From positions 1-14,742 of the forward strand of contig JAPSGM010000017.1 in NCBI GenBank assembly GCA_031177555.1: 14,742 nt of DNA, written 5' to 3'. Both the position numbers and the translations under genes were made by a program. Positions 7,094-14,395 of this stretch are shown in pieces. Under the pieces are notes generated by a model. The model was not told where the DNA came from. It saw only the letters and a program-made list of their open reading frames with translations, and searched no databases. The DNA comes from Chloroflexota bacterium (GTDB lineage: Bacteria > Chloroflexota > Limnocylindria > QHBO01). Positions within the stretch are counted from its first letter, which is position 1. Each line of letters begins with the position of its first letter.

Positions 7094-7135
7094 GGACATC
7101 GATCATACGCGGCGCATCGCCCATACTCGGCGGCC
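7094..7135. promoter_or_regulatory. Compact divergent promoter, ligase / beta-CASP gene
   Basis: Only 42 bp separate the two ATGs. On the minus strand TATGAT (7107-7102) ends 8 nt before the ligase ATG. On the plus strand CATACT (7122-7127) ends 8 nt before the beta-CASP ATG. No ribosome sites are visible for either gene, so both transcripts are predicted to be leaderless. Each -35 region would fall on or near the other gene's -10 or start, so RNA polymerase binding on the two sides should interfere. Confidence 0.55.
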
Positions 7136-8641
7136 ATGAGCATCGACATCCAGTTCCTCGGCGCCGTCGGCACCGTCACCGGCTCGCAGTTCCTGGTCAC
7201 GGCCGGCGACCGGCGCGTGCTGATCGACTGCGGCATGTTCCAGGGCGCGCCGGAGGAGGTGCGGCGCAATCGGATCCCGTTCGAGTTCGAGCCCGGCGAG
7301 CTCGACGCGGCGCTGCTGACGCATGCCCACCTCGACCACTGCGGGCGCCTCCCGGCGCTCGTCAAGGGGGGCTACCACGGGCCGATCTTCGCGACGGCGG
7401 GCACCACCGACCTCGCCGAGATCGTGCTGCGTGACGCCGCCAAGCTGCAGCAGGAGGCGGAGGCCCGATGGCGCAGGCGCCATCCGGACCAGGCGGCGGC
7501 CCACCATGCCGAGCTGCGGGACGAGCAGGCGATGGTCGAGGCCGGCGAGGCCATGCCCGACCGCCTGAGGGCGGCCGAGCCGACCGGCGCCACCGAGACG
7601 CGCGCCGCCCTTTACGACGAGCGTGACGTCGACCAGACCGCCCGCCAGTTCCGCGACGTGCGTTACGGCGAGATGGTCGAGGTCACGCCGGGGGTGCACG
7701 CCACCTTCCACGATGCGGGCCACATCCTGGGATCGGCCATCATCGAGCTGCGGATCAGCGACGGCCGCGAGGAGACCACCGTCGTCTTCTCCGGGGACCT
7801 CGGGCGCGGCAACACGCCGATCCTGCGCGACCCGGCCCGGCTGAGCCACGCCGACCACGTGGTCGTGGAGTCGACCTACGGCGACCGCGACCACGCCGAC
7901 CACGAGAAGGCCATCGAGGACCTGGTGCAGGCGGTGGCCGAGGTCGCGGGCGGCGGCGGCGTGATGCTCGTCCCGGCCTTCGCCATCGGCCGCACCCAGG
8001 AGCTGGTCTGGGTCCTCGACGACCTCGTCCGCGACGGGCGCATTCCCCGCCTCCCGCTCTACCTCGACTCGCCGATGGCCTCGCGCGCGAGCGACGTGTA
8101 CCTGCGCCATACCGACTACTACGACGCGGAGACGGCCGCGCTGCTGCGCAGCGGCGACTCGCCGCTGGAGTACCCCGGCCAGGCCTACACCAACAGCGTC
8201 GAGGACTCGAAGGCCATCCGCACGGCTGAGCGCCCGCTGATCGTGGTGGCCAGCTCGGGCATGCTCACCGGCGGGCGGATCATGCACCACCTCAAGGACT
8301 TCCTCCCCGACCAGGCGTGCACGCTGCTGTTCATCGGCTACCAGGGCGAGGGCACGCTGGGCCGCCACCTGCAGACCGGCGGCCGCACGGCGCGCATCGA
8401 CGGGCAGGAGATCGAGGTACGCTGCCGCATCCGGACCATCTCCGGCTTCTCCGCCCACGCCGACGAGGACGAGCTGGTCGCCTGGCTGTCCGGCTTCACC
8501 CGAGGCGACGGCGCGCCGCAACGGGCCTTCGTGGTCCACGGCGACCCGGGCCCCGCCGCGGCGCTCGCCGAGCGTGTGCGGCGTGAGCTGGGCCTGGAGG
8601 CCGACGTGCCGCGCTACCGCGAGACGGTCCGCCTGCGCTGA
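7136..8641 (+). CDS. Beta-CASP metallo-beta-lactamase RNase-like protein (CPSF/RMMBL type)
   Basis: The 501-residue protein has the complete signature of bacterial beta-CASP RNA-processing enzymes with an RNA-specificity (RMMBL) C-terminus. The zinc site comprises HAHLDH (63-68), H196 in HDAGHILGS (192-200) and D221 in SGDLG (219-223). The beta-CASP motifs follow: acidic motif A in ESTYGDRDH (245-253), motif B histidine in RIMHHLKDF (381-389), and motif C histidine in SGFSAHAD (436-443, H441). Residues about 100-180 form a charged helical insertion. Relatives cleave or trim RNA as endo/exonucleases. The ATG at 7136 starts the conserved IDIQFLGAVGTVTGS strand and has a -10-like CATACT 8 nt upstream. 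The gene is divergent from the ligase and 103 bp upstream of the ECF S-component gene. Confidence 0.94.
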   Translation: MSIDIQFLGAVGTVTGSQFLVTAGDRRVLIDCGMFQGAPEEVRRNRIPFEFEPGELDAALLTHAHLDHCGRLPALVKGGYHGPIFATAGTTDLAEIVLRDAAKLQQEAEARWRRRHPDQAAAHHAELRDEQAMVEAGEAMPDRLRAAEPTGATETRAALYDERDVDQTARQFRDVRYGEMVEVTPGVHATFHDAGHILGSAIIELRISDGREETTVVFSGDLGRGNTPILRDPARLSHADHVVVESTYGDRDHADHEKAIEDLVQAVAEVAGGGGVMLVPAFAIGRTQELVWVLDDLVRDGRIPRLPLYLDSPMASRASDVYLRHTDYYDAETAALLRSGDSPLEYPGQAYTNSVEDSKAIRTAERPLIVVASSGMLTGGRIMHHLKDFLPDQACTLLFIGYQGEGTLGRHLQTGGRTARIDGQEIEVRCRIRTISGFSAHADEDELVAWLSGFTRGDGAPQRAFVVHGDPGPAAALAERVRRELGLEADVPRYRETVRLR

Positions 8642-8670
8642 AGCCTGCCCGGGACCGCGCGGCGCGCGGG

Positions 8671-8744
8671 TACCATGCGCTCGCCACCGTGCCGGTCGGG
8701 ACCGTGCCCGCCCGATGCGCTGGAACGTCAATTCGGAGGGTCGC
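8671..8744 (+). promoter_or_regulatory. Promoter-like sequence and leader of the ECF S-component gene
   Basis: TACCAT (8671-8676) is a possible -10, putting a transcript start near 8683 and a leader of about 60 nt. GGAGGG (8735-8740) is a ribosome site 4 nt before the GTG at 8745 and decides that start over the ATG at 8715. The leader is too short and shows no conserved fold that I recognise as an FMN, TPP or cobalamin riboswitch. Confidence 0.4.
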
Positions 8745-9332
8745 GTGACGGTCGTGGACGGGAGCGTCCAGCCTCGCCAGGTGGGGCGCCTCTCGCTGGG
8801 CACCGTGCTGGGCGTGGGATTGCTCGGGGCGGCGCTGTACGCGTTCGCCAACTGGACCACTTTCGCCATCGCCATTCCCGGGACCGATGACGTCTCGCTG
8901 CGCCCCCAGTTCGCCCTGGTCGTCTTCATCGGGTTTGCGTTCGGCCCGCTGGCCGGGTTCGTCGCCGGCCTCCTCGGCAACGTCGGGGGCGACGCGCTCA
9001 CCGGCTTCGGCGCCTTCACGGCCTGGCCCTGGAGCCTGGCGAACGGCATGGTCGGGCTGCTGAGCGGCGTCCTCGGCGCGGCCATCGCCGGCCGCGTCGC
9101 GCGGGGTCCGTCGCGGGCGATCATGGCCGGCGCGGCGGGCGTGGTGGCCACCGTGCTGGGCTTCCTGGTCATCTGGGTCGAGCTATGGACGCAGCCGCAC
9201 CTCGGCGCGCATTACATCCTGACCCGGGAGTACCTGCCGACCGTCATCGTCAACTCGGTGATGGCCGCGATCATCACGCCGCTGGTCGTCCGGTTCTGGG
9301 AGCCGCTGCACGACTTCTTCGGCCGGCCCTGA
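8745..9332 (+). CDS. ECF transporter S component (vitamin-uptake type, substrate unknown)
   Basis: The 195-residue integral membrane protein has about five or six hydrophobic segments, near 18-40, 54-80, 95-116, 124-147 and 163-184. The pattern RPQFALVVFIGFAFGPLAG (53-71), followed by GD (82-83) in a Gly-rich turn and WSLANGMVGLLSG (96-108), is characteristic of energy-coupling-factor S components. These bind a vitamin or precursor and share a separately encoded transport module (two ATPases and a T protein), as in group II ECF systems. No A or T component is nearby and no upstream riboswitch is evident, so the substrate cannot be named. The GTG at 8745 was chosen for its ribosome site; the in-frame ATG at 8715 is the alternative and adds ten residues. 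The stop is followed after 32 bp by repeat copy 2. Confidence 0.82.
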   Translation: MTVVDGSVQPRQVGRLSLGTVLGVGLLGAALYAFANWTTFAIAIPGTDDVSLRPQFALVVFIGFAFGPLAGFVAGLLGNVGGDALTGFGAFTAWPWSLANGMVGLLSGVLGAAIAGRVARGPSRAIMAGAAGVVATVLGFLVIWVELWTQPHLGAHYILTREYLPTVIVNSVMAAIITPLVVRFWEPLHDFFGRP

Positions 9333-9364
9333 ATCCCGCTTTGCGGCCGGGGTCGATGGCCCAG

Positions 9365-9574
9365 GTGCGACTGCCGCGGCGTGACTGCCGGTGCGTGACT
9401 GCCGGTACATCTCAGCAGTCGAGGCGTAGCCACTTCCGAGATGTGAATGTGGGTCACGTTAAGTCCGTCGCAGCAGCTGCGACGCGTCGGCTCACGCTCA
9501 GCGGGGCATGCGAAATGGGCCCGGATCCGTCGCTGGAGCCACGTAACGTGATCACCAGTCGCATATCGCAAGTC
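9365..9574 (+). repeat. 3'-end-associated repeat element, copy 2 (short array)
   Basis: This plus-strand copy begins with GTGCGACTGCCGC (9365-9377), identical to the start of copy 1 (5954-5942 on the minus strand). Two exact 14-bp units follow (9379-9392, 9393-9406), then the core (9407-9574), about 95% identical to copy 1. It starts 32 bp after the ECF gene stop, the same position and orientation relative to its gene as copy 1. A local difference replaces copy-1 sequence with a 17-bp palindromic stretch centred near 9473. There is no sign of a protein or transposase. Confidence 0.9.
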
Positions 9575-9837
9575 GGCCGAGGCCGGCGGCCAGAGGCTGT
9601 CGCCCGGACGGCATCGGAATGTGGATTACGCGTGGAGAAGTACGCCGCCGTGCCTAAAAATCGTTGACAAACCCCCTTGGCGCGTCACCGGGGGCCCGCT
9701 AACCTTCTGGCTGTCCCGGAGGAGCCGGACCGCGATTCCTGCGATTGCATCAAGGGGTCGTGGACAAGGTTCCTTCGGGACATTTCGTTGCGCGCCGGCC
9801 GCGGGCCAGCCGGACGCATTGTCCGCCAAAGGCTGAC
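9575..9837. other. Intergenic region between repeat copy 2 and the Lhr 3' end
   Basis: No supported gene lies here. A small A/T-rich patch (about 9653-9672) contains TTGACA at 9664-9669, but no -10 lies at the right distance. Two complementary pairs occur: AACCTT (9701-9706) with AAGGTT (9766-9771), and GTCCCGGAGG (9713-9722) with CCTTCGGGAC (9772-9781, one G-U). These overlap in a pseudoknot-like or mutually exclusive manner. It could be a small structured RNA or chance. Short inverted repeats near the Lhr stop lack U-tracts. Confidence 0.35.
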
Positions 9838-12800
9838 TCAGCCGGGGCGGAGCAGCCAGGATCGATAGGTCGGCCGGAATCCCAGCTCGCGCAGTCGCTC
9901 GGCCAGCTCCGACTCGGCCGGCGGCACGCGGTCGACCCGCTCCAGCCGGATCTCGCGCAGCGGGCCCGCCGGCGCCAGCAACCGCGGCAGCGCGTCCATT
10001 GCGGTGGCGAGGGCGTCCGGGTCATCCGCGGCCGGCAGCCTGAGCAGCCCGCGGGCGCCGCGCTCCACGTAGAGGGCCGCCTGCCCGTCGATCAGGATCA
10101 CGTAGGCGCCGGCAGCGCGCTGCAGGGGCAGCCGCTCGCCCTCGGCGCGCCTCGGCCAGGGCAGGATGGCGCCGTATGGCTGGGCCGGGTCGGCGGCGGC
10201 CAGGAGCACCACCGCGGGACCCGCCTCGTCATCGGGCTGGCGCTCCGCGCGCAGGCGATCGACGGCGCCCGGCAGCGCGAACTGGGCGCCGCCCAGCCCT
10301 TCCACGAAGTAGCCGCGGCGGACGCGACCGGCCTCCTCCATGGCGCGCAGGACGGGATAGACCGATGCGAACCCACCGGCCAGGCCCTCGCCCAGCACGG
10401 CCTCGCGGGTCACGACCCCGTGGCGCTGCAGCAGGGCGAGGGCGGAGGCGTGAGCGCGCTCGGTGGGGCCGCGTCCCTCGCCGACGAGATCGGCCACCAG
10501 CGACCAGCGCCCGGCGGCACGCGGCGGTCCCATCCCGGCCGGCCGTCCCCGGCGGACCGAACGCGACCGCGACCGCGGCAGGTCGATCGCCCGCAGGGCG
10601 GTGAACGTATCGTTGGTCACCTCGCCCGACCAGACGAGGTCCCACAGCGCGTCGAGGACCTCCTCGTCGCCGCGCGCGTCCGGCGTGGCGGCGCGCAGCT
10701 GCCCGAAGAAGCTGGCCCCGCGGCGCTCCAGATGCCGACGCAGCTGGTCGTGGACGGCCGACGCGGGGCGGTCCGCCGGCTCGAAGGCGCCGGCCGAGGC
10801 GAGCAGCTCGGCCCGGTCGCGGCGGTAGAGCGCCACGCGGCCGTCGCCCGACCCGAGCGCGCCGCGACCGATCCACACCACCTCGCCGGCGGCGCCGAGC
10901 TCGTCGAGCAGGCGCGGCGTGTAGTCGCGCACGCGGGCCGACAGCACGTCGCGCTCCAGGATGGAGGCCGGGATGGGGTAGCCCTCCAGCTGGCCCACCA
11001 CCTCGAGCAGGCGGTCGTGGCCGGTGGCTCGGCCGCCGATGCCGTGCCAGGCCGGCAGGAAGCGGGCGAGGGCGTCCGGCGGCACCGGCTCCACCTCGCG
11101 CCTCAGGCGCGCCAGGGAGCGGCGCCGCAGCGAGCGCAGCACGTCCGCATCGGCGTACTCCAGGCCGCTGCCGCCGGGACGGAACTCGCCGGCCAGCAAC
11201 CCGCCGCCGTCGACGAGGGCGCGGAGCCGCTCCTGCACCCGGCCGACTGCCAGGCCCCAGCGCGCGGCGGGGGCCCCGGCGGTGAACGGCGCATGGGTGC
11301 GGGCGTACCGCAGCAGCAGGCCGTCCAGCGGCGGGACCGCATCGGCGGCGGCCGGCGCCAGCCACGTCTCGGCAACCCCGGCCGGAGGGCTGGCGCCCAG
11401 CGCGTCGCGGTAGCGGGCCACGTCCTCCACCGCCACCCAGCGCTCCTCCCCGGCGAGCCGCAGGCGGACGACGCGGCGGTCGCGCTCGAGCGCCGCCAGC
11501 GCACCTGGGGCGTCCACGCCGTCGCCGCGTGCCGCCACCTCATCGGTCCGGAGGTCGCCCAGGCGTCGGAGCAGGTCGTGGACGCCGTCGGCCGTGCGGG
11601 CGCGGCGGCCACCGGCCAGGGCCTGCAGCTCCAGCTCGAGGTCGGTGGTGGCGGCCGGGTCCAGCAGCTCGCGGAGTTCGTCGGCCCCCAGCAGCTCGGC
11701 CAGCAGCTCGCGGTCGAGCGAGAGGGCCTGTGCCCGGCGCTCGGCGAGCGGCGCGTCGCCCTCGTACAGGTAGCTGCCCACGTAGTCGAACAGCAGCCCC
11801 TGGGCGAAGGGGCTGGCGGAGCGCGTCTCGACGCTCGACACGCGGACCTGCCGCGAGCGGATGCCGGCCAGCAGCTCCTTCAGCGCCGGCACGTCGAACA
11901 CGTCACGCAGGACCTCGCGGTACGTCTCGAGGATGATCGGGAACGAGCCGTAGCGGCTGGCGACCGACAGCAGATCTGACGAGCGCTGGCGCTGCATCCA
12001 CAGCGGCGTGCGCTGCCCGGGACGGCGACGCGGCAGCAGGAGGGCGCGGGCGGCGTTCTCGCGGAAGTGGGAGGCGAACATGGCCGACGCGCCCAGCGCG
12101 GCCATGAGCACGTCGTCCAGCTCGTCCGGCTCCAGGGCGAAGACCTCGTCGCCCGGCGCTTCCACGGCCTGCGGCAGCCGCAGCGCGATGCCGTCGTCGG
12201 TCCAGATGGCCTGCACCTCCTGCCCGGCGTCGGCCAGACGCGCCTCGACAGCCATGGCCCACGGGGCGTGGACGCGGCTACCGAACGGCGACAGCAGGCA
12301 CACCCGCCAGTCGCCCAGCTCGTCGCGGAAGCGCTCGATGACGATCTGGCGGTCGGTGGGCAGCGTGCCGGTCGCCTCGCGCTGCTCGTCCAGGTAGGCG
12401 AGCAGGTTGCGGGCGGCGCGCTCGTCGAGCAGGTGCTCCCGGCGCAGCCGCGCCTCGGCCGCCTTCGGCCGCGCCCCGTCCAGCTCGCGCAGAAAGGCAC
12501 CGATGGCCCGGCCCAGCTCCACCGGCCGCCCGATGCCGTCGCCCTTCCAGAACGGCATCTTCCCCGGCTCACCGGGGGCCGGCGACACGATCACCCGGTC
12601 CGGCTTGATCTCATCGATACGCCACGACGAGGCACCGAGCAGAAACACCTCGCCGACCCGGCTCTCGTACACCATCTCCTCGTCCAGCTCGCCGACCCGG
12701 CGGCCGCGGCCGCCCTCCTCGCCGGCCAGGAAGACGCCGTACAGCCCGCGGTCCGGGATGGTGCCGCCCGACGTGATGGCCACGACCCGCGCGTCGTTGC

Positions 12801-14307
12801 GCGACTCGACCACGTCCGCTGAGCGGTCCCACACGACGCGCGGCCGCAGCTCGGCGAACTCGTCGGACGGGTATCGGCCCGAGAGCATGTCAAGCACGCC
12901 CTCCAGCTGCTCCCGCGACAGGTCGCGGTAGGGATGGGCGCGGGTCACCAGCGCGTGGAGGTCGGCGACCGGCCATCGGTCCATGGCGCCCATGGCGACC
13001 ACCTGCTGCGCCAGGACATCGAGCGGGTTGCGCGGGATGCGGGTCTCCTCGATCGCCCCGTCCAGCATGCGGCGCACGACCACCGCCGCCTCCAGCAGGT
13101 CGCCGCGGTACTTGGGGAAGATCTTGCCGGTCGACGGCGCCCCGACCTGGTGCCCGGCCCGGCCGATGCGCTGCAGCCCCGACGCCACCGACGGCGGCGC
13201 CTCCACCTGGATCACCAGGTCGATGGCTCCCATGTCGATCCCCAGCTCCAGGCTGGAGGTGGCGACCAGCCCCGGCAGCCGCCCGGCCTTGAGCGCCTCC
13301 TCGATCCCCAGCCGCTGCTCGCGCGCGATGCTGCCGTGGTGCGCCCGCACCAGCTCCTCGTCGGCCAGCTCGTTCAGCCGCGCGGCCATCCGCTCGGCCA
13401 GCCGCCGGGAGTTCACGAAGACCAGCGTGGACCGATGCGCTCGGATCAGGTCCAGCAGGCGGGGATAGATGCTCGGCCAGATCGAGCGCCTACCCTCCGG
13501 TCCTGCGGCCGGCCCGCCGGGCAGCTCCTCGAGCGGCAACTCCTCGCCCATGCGCGCCATGTCCTCGACCGGCACGATGACCTCCAGGTCGAGCGCCTTG
13601 CGCTCTCCGGCATCAACCGCCTGGACGGGCCGACCCTCGCCGCCCAGGAAGGCGGCGATCGCCTCCAGCGGCCGCTGCGTGGCGGACAGGCCGATGCGCT
13701 GCGGTGGCTCGGCGGCCAGCGCCTCCAGCCGCTCCAGGCTGAGCGCCAGGTGCGCCCCGCGCTTCGCCCCGGCGATGGCGTGCACCTCGTCGACGATCAC
13801 CGTCTCCACGCCGCGCAGCGATTCGCGGGCCTGGCTGGTCAGCAGCAGGTACAGGCTCTCGGGAGTGGTGACCAGGATGTCCGGCGGCTCCTTGGCGAGG
13901 CGGCGCCGCGCGTCGGCGGGCGTGTCGCCGGTCCGCGAGCCCACCGCGATCTCGCGCAGCTCGACCCCCTCGCCCTCGGCCGTGCGCCGGATGCCGGCCA
14001 GCGGGGCGCGCAGGTTGCGTTCGACGTCGTAGGTGAGCGCCTTCAGCGGGCTGACGTACAGGACGCGAACCGACCGGTTGTGCCCCGCCGGCGCCGGCTG
14101 CGCGAAGAGGCGATCGAGGCACCACAGGAAGGCGGCCAGGGTCTTGCCGCTGCCGGTCGGGGCGTGCAGCAGCGTGTGGTTGCCGCCGGCGATGGCCGGC
14201 CAGCCCAGCGCCTGCGCACGGGTCGGCGCCTGGAACGACTGCTCGAACCAGGTTCGCGTGGGTCGGGAGAACGCCTCGAGGACATCGGGCGCGCGTCGCC
14301 TCGCCAT
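9838..14307 (-). CDS. lhr: Lhr-type superfamily 2 DNA helicase (long form)
   Basis: The 1489-residue protein matches the long Lhr form of about 1500 residues known from mycobacteria and E. coli, an ATP-driven 3'-5' single-strand translocase that unwinds RNA:DNA hybrids. The helicase core comes first: Walker A PTGSGKT (50-56), SPLKAL (86-91), TTPES (147-151), DEVH (173-176), LSAT (207-210), TLVFVNS (294-300), TSSLELGIDMG (350-360) and QRIGRAGH (379-386). A winged-helix/Lhr-core region reaches roughly residue 850. The rest is the long Lhr C-terminal domain, tandem winged helices plus a terminal module. In known structures that domain resembles the AlkZ/HTH_42 fold; compare the gene at 2594-3724. 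The ATG at 14307 was chosen because homology starts there and TAGACT (14320-14315) ends 7 nt upstream; a longer reading to 14394 would overlap the divergent gene. Lhr is damage-inducible in mycobacteria. Confidence 0.94.
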   Translation of the reverse strand: MARRRAPDVLEAFSRPTRTWFEQSFQAPTRAQALGWPAIAGGNHTLLHAPTGSGKTLAAFLWCLDRLFAQPAPAGHNRSVRVLYVSPLKALTYDVERNLRAPLAGIRRTAEGEGVELREIAVGSRTGDTPADARRRLAKEPPDILVTTPESLYLLLTSQARESLRGVETVIVDEVHAIAGAKRGAHLALSLERLEALAAEPPQRIGLSATQRPLEAIAAFLGGEGRPVQAVDAGERKALDLEVIVPVEDMARMGEELPLEELPGGPAAGPEGRRSIWPSIYPRLLDLIRAHRSTLVFVNSRRLAERMAARLNELADEELVRAHHGSIAREQRLGIEEALKAGRLPGLVATSSLELGIDMGAIDLVIQVEAPPSVASGLQRIGRAGHQVGAPSTGKIFPKYRGDLLEAAVVVRRMLDGAIEETRIPRNPLDVLAQQVVAMGAMDRWPVADLHALVTRAHPYRDLSREQLEGVLDMLSGRYPSDEFAELRPRVVWDRSADVVESRNDARVVAITSGGTIPDRGLYGVFLAGEEGGRGRRVGELDEEMVYESRVGEVFLLGASSWRIDEIKPDRVIVSPAPGEPGKMPFWKGDGIGRPVELGRAIGAFLRELDGARPKAAEARLRREHLLDERAARNLLAYLDEQREATGTLPTDRQIVIERFRDELGDWRVCLLSPFGSRVHAPWAMAVEARLADAGQEVQAIWTDDGIALRLPQAVEAPGDEVFALEPDELDDVLMAALGASAMFASHFRENAARALLLPRRRPGQRTPLWMQRQRSSDLLSVASRYGSFPIILETYREVLRDVFDVPALKELLAGIRSRQVRVSSVETRSASPFAQGLLFDYVGSYLYEGDAPLAERRAQALSLDRELLAELLGADELRELLDPAATTDLELELQALAGGRRARTADGVHDLLRRLGDLRTDEVAARGDGVDAPGALAALERDRRVVRLRLAGEERWVAVEDVARYRDALGASPPAGVAETWLAPAAADAVPPLDGLLLRYARTHAPFTAGAPAARWGLAVGRVQERLRALVDGGGLLAGEFRPGGSGLEYADADVLRSLRRRSLARLRREVEPVPPDALARFLPAWHGIGGRATGHDRLLEVVGQLEGYPIPASILERDVLSARVRDYTPRLLDELGAAGEVVWIGRGALGSGDGRVALYRRDRAELLASAGAFEPADRPASAVHDQLRRHLERRGASFFGQLRAATPDARGDEEVLDALWDLVWSGEVTNDTFTALRAIDLPRSRSRSVRRGRPAGMGPPRAAGRWSLVADLVGEGRGPTERAHASALALLQRHGVVTREAVLGEGLAGGFASVYPVLRAMEEAGRVRRGYFVEGLGGAQFALPGAVDRLRAERQPDDEAGPAVVLLAAADPAQPYGAILPWPRRAEGERLPLQRAAGAYVILIDGQAALYVERGARGLLRLPAADDPDALATAMDALPRLLAPAGPLREIRLERVDRVPPAESELAERLRELGFRPTYRSWLLRPG

Positions 14308-14320
14308 CGGTCCGAGTCTA
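14308..14320 (-). promoter_or_regulatory. -10-like element of the Lhr gene, leaderless start
   Basis: On the minus strand TAGACT (14320-14315) is separated by 7 nt from the ATG at 14307. No ribosome site lies between, so translation from the transcript's 5' end is likely. No convincing -35 was found. Confidence 0.45.
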
Positions 14321-14351
14321 CGCCGCCCGGCGGCATCGAACACGCGTTCTA

Positions 14352-14395
14352 TTGCGTCGCCGCGACCAGCGTTGCATACTGGTTGCAAATGCAAC
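14352..14395 (+). promoter_or_regulatory. Promoter and operator-like palindrome of the nitroreductase-family gene
   Basis: TTGCGT (14352-14357), a 17-nt spacer and CATACT (14375-14380) form a -35/-10 pair ending 8 nt before the ATG, suggesting a leaderless mRNA. GTTGCA occurs at 14371-14376 and again 11 bp later at 14382-14387. The second copy forms a perfect palindrome with TGCAAC (14390-14395) around a 2-bp centre. The repeats overlap the -10, transcript start and start codon, the expected place for a repressor site. Confidence 0.5.

Noticed and set aside
8642..8744. Vitamin riboswitch upstream of the ECF S component
   Set aside because: About 100 bp with no conserved FMN, TPP or cobalamin core sequence recognised.
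7103..9172. 689-residue minus-strand open frame opposite the beta-CASP and ECF genes
   Set aside because: Spans two well-supported plus-strand genes; composition is typical of antisense shadow reading with no recognisable motif.
5638..9574. Composite transposon or insertion sequence
   Set aside because: No transposase, no target-site duplication and no clear terminal inverted repeats within each copy; the copies fit a dispersed noncoding repeat better.
9664..9692. Sigma-70 promoter from TTGACA
   Set aside because: No A/T-containing -10 at 16-19 nt; the next TAACCT is 30 nt away.
9745..11979. 744-residue plus-strand open frame antisense to lhr
   Set aside because: TTG start, low-complexity R/A/G/Q-rich translation without domains, and it overlaps a fully motif-supported lhr. 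Long antisense frames are expected at this GC content.
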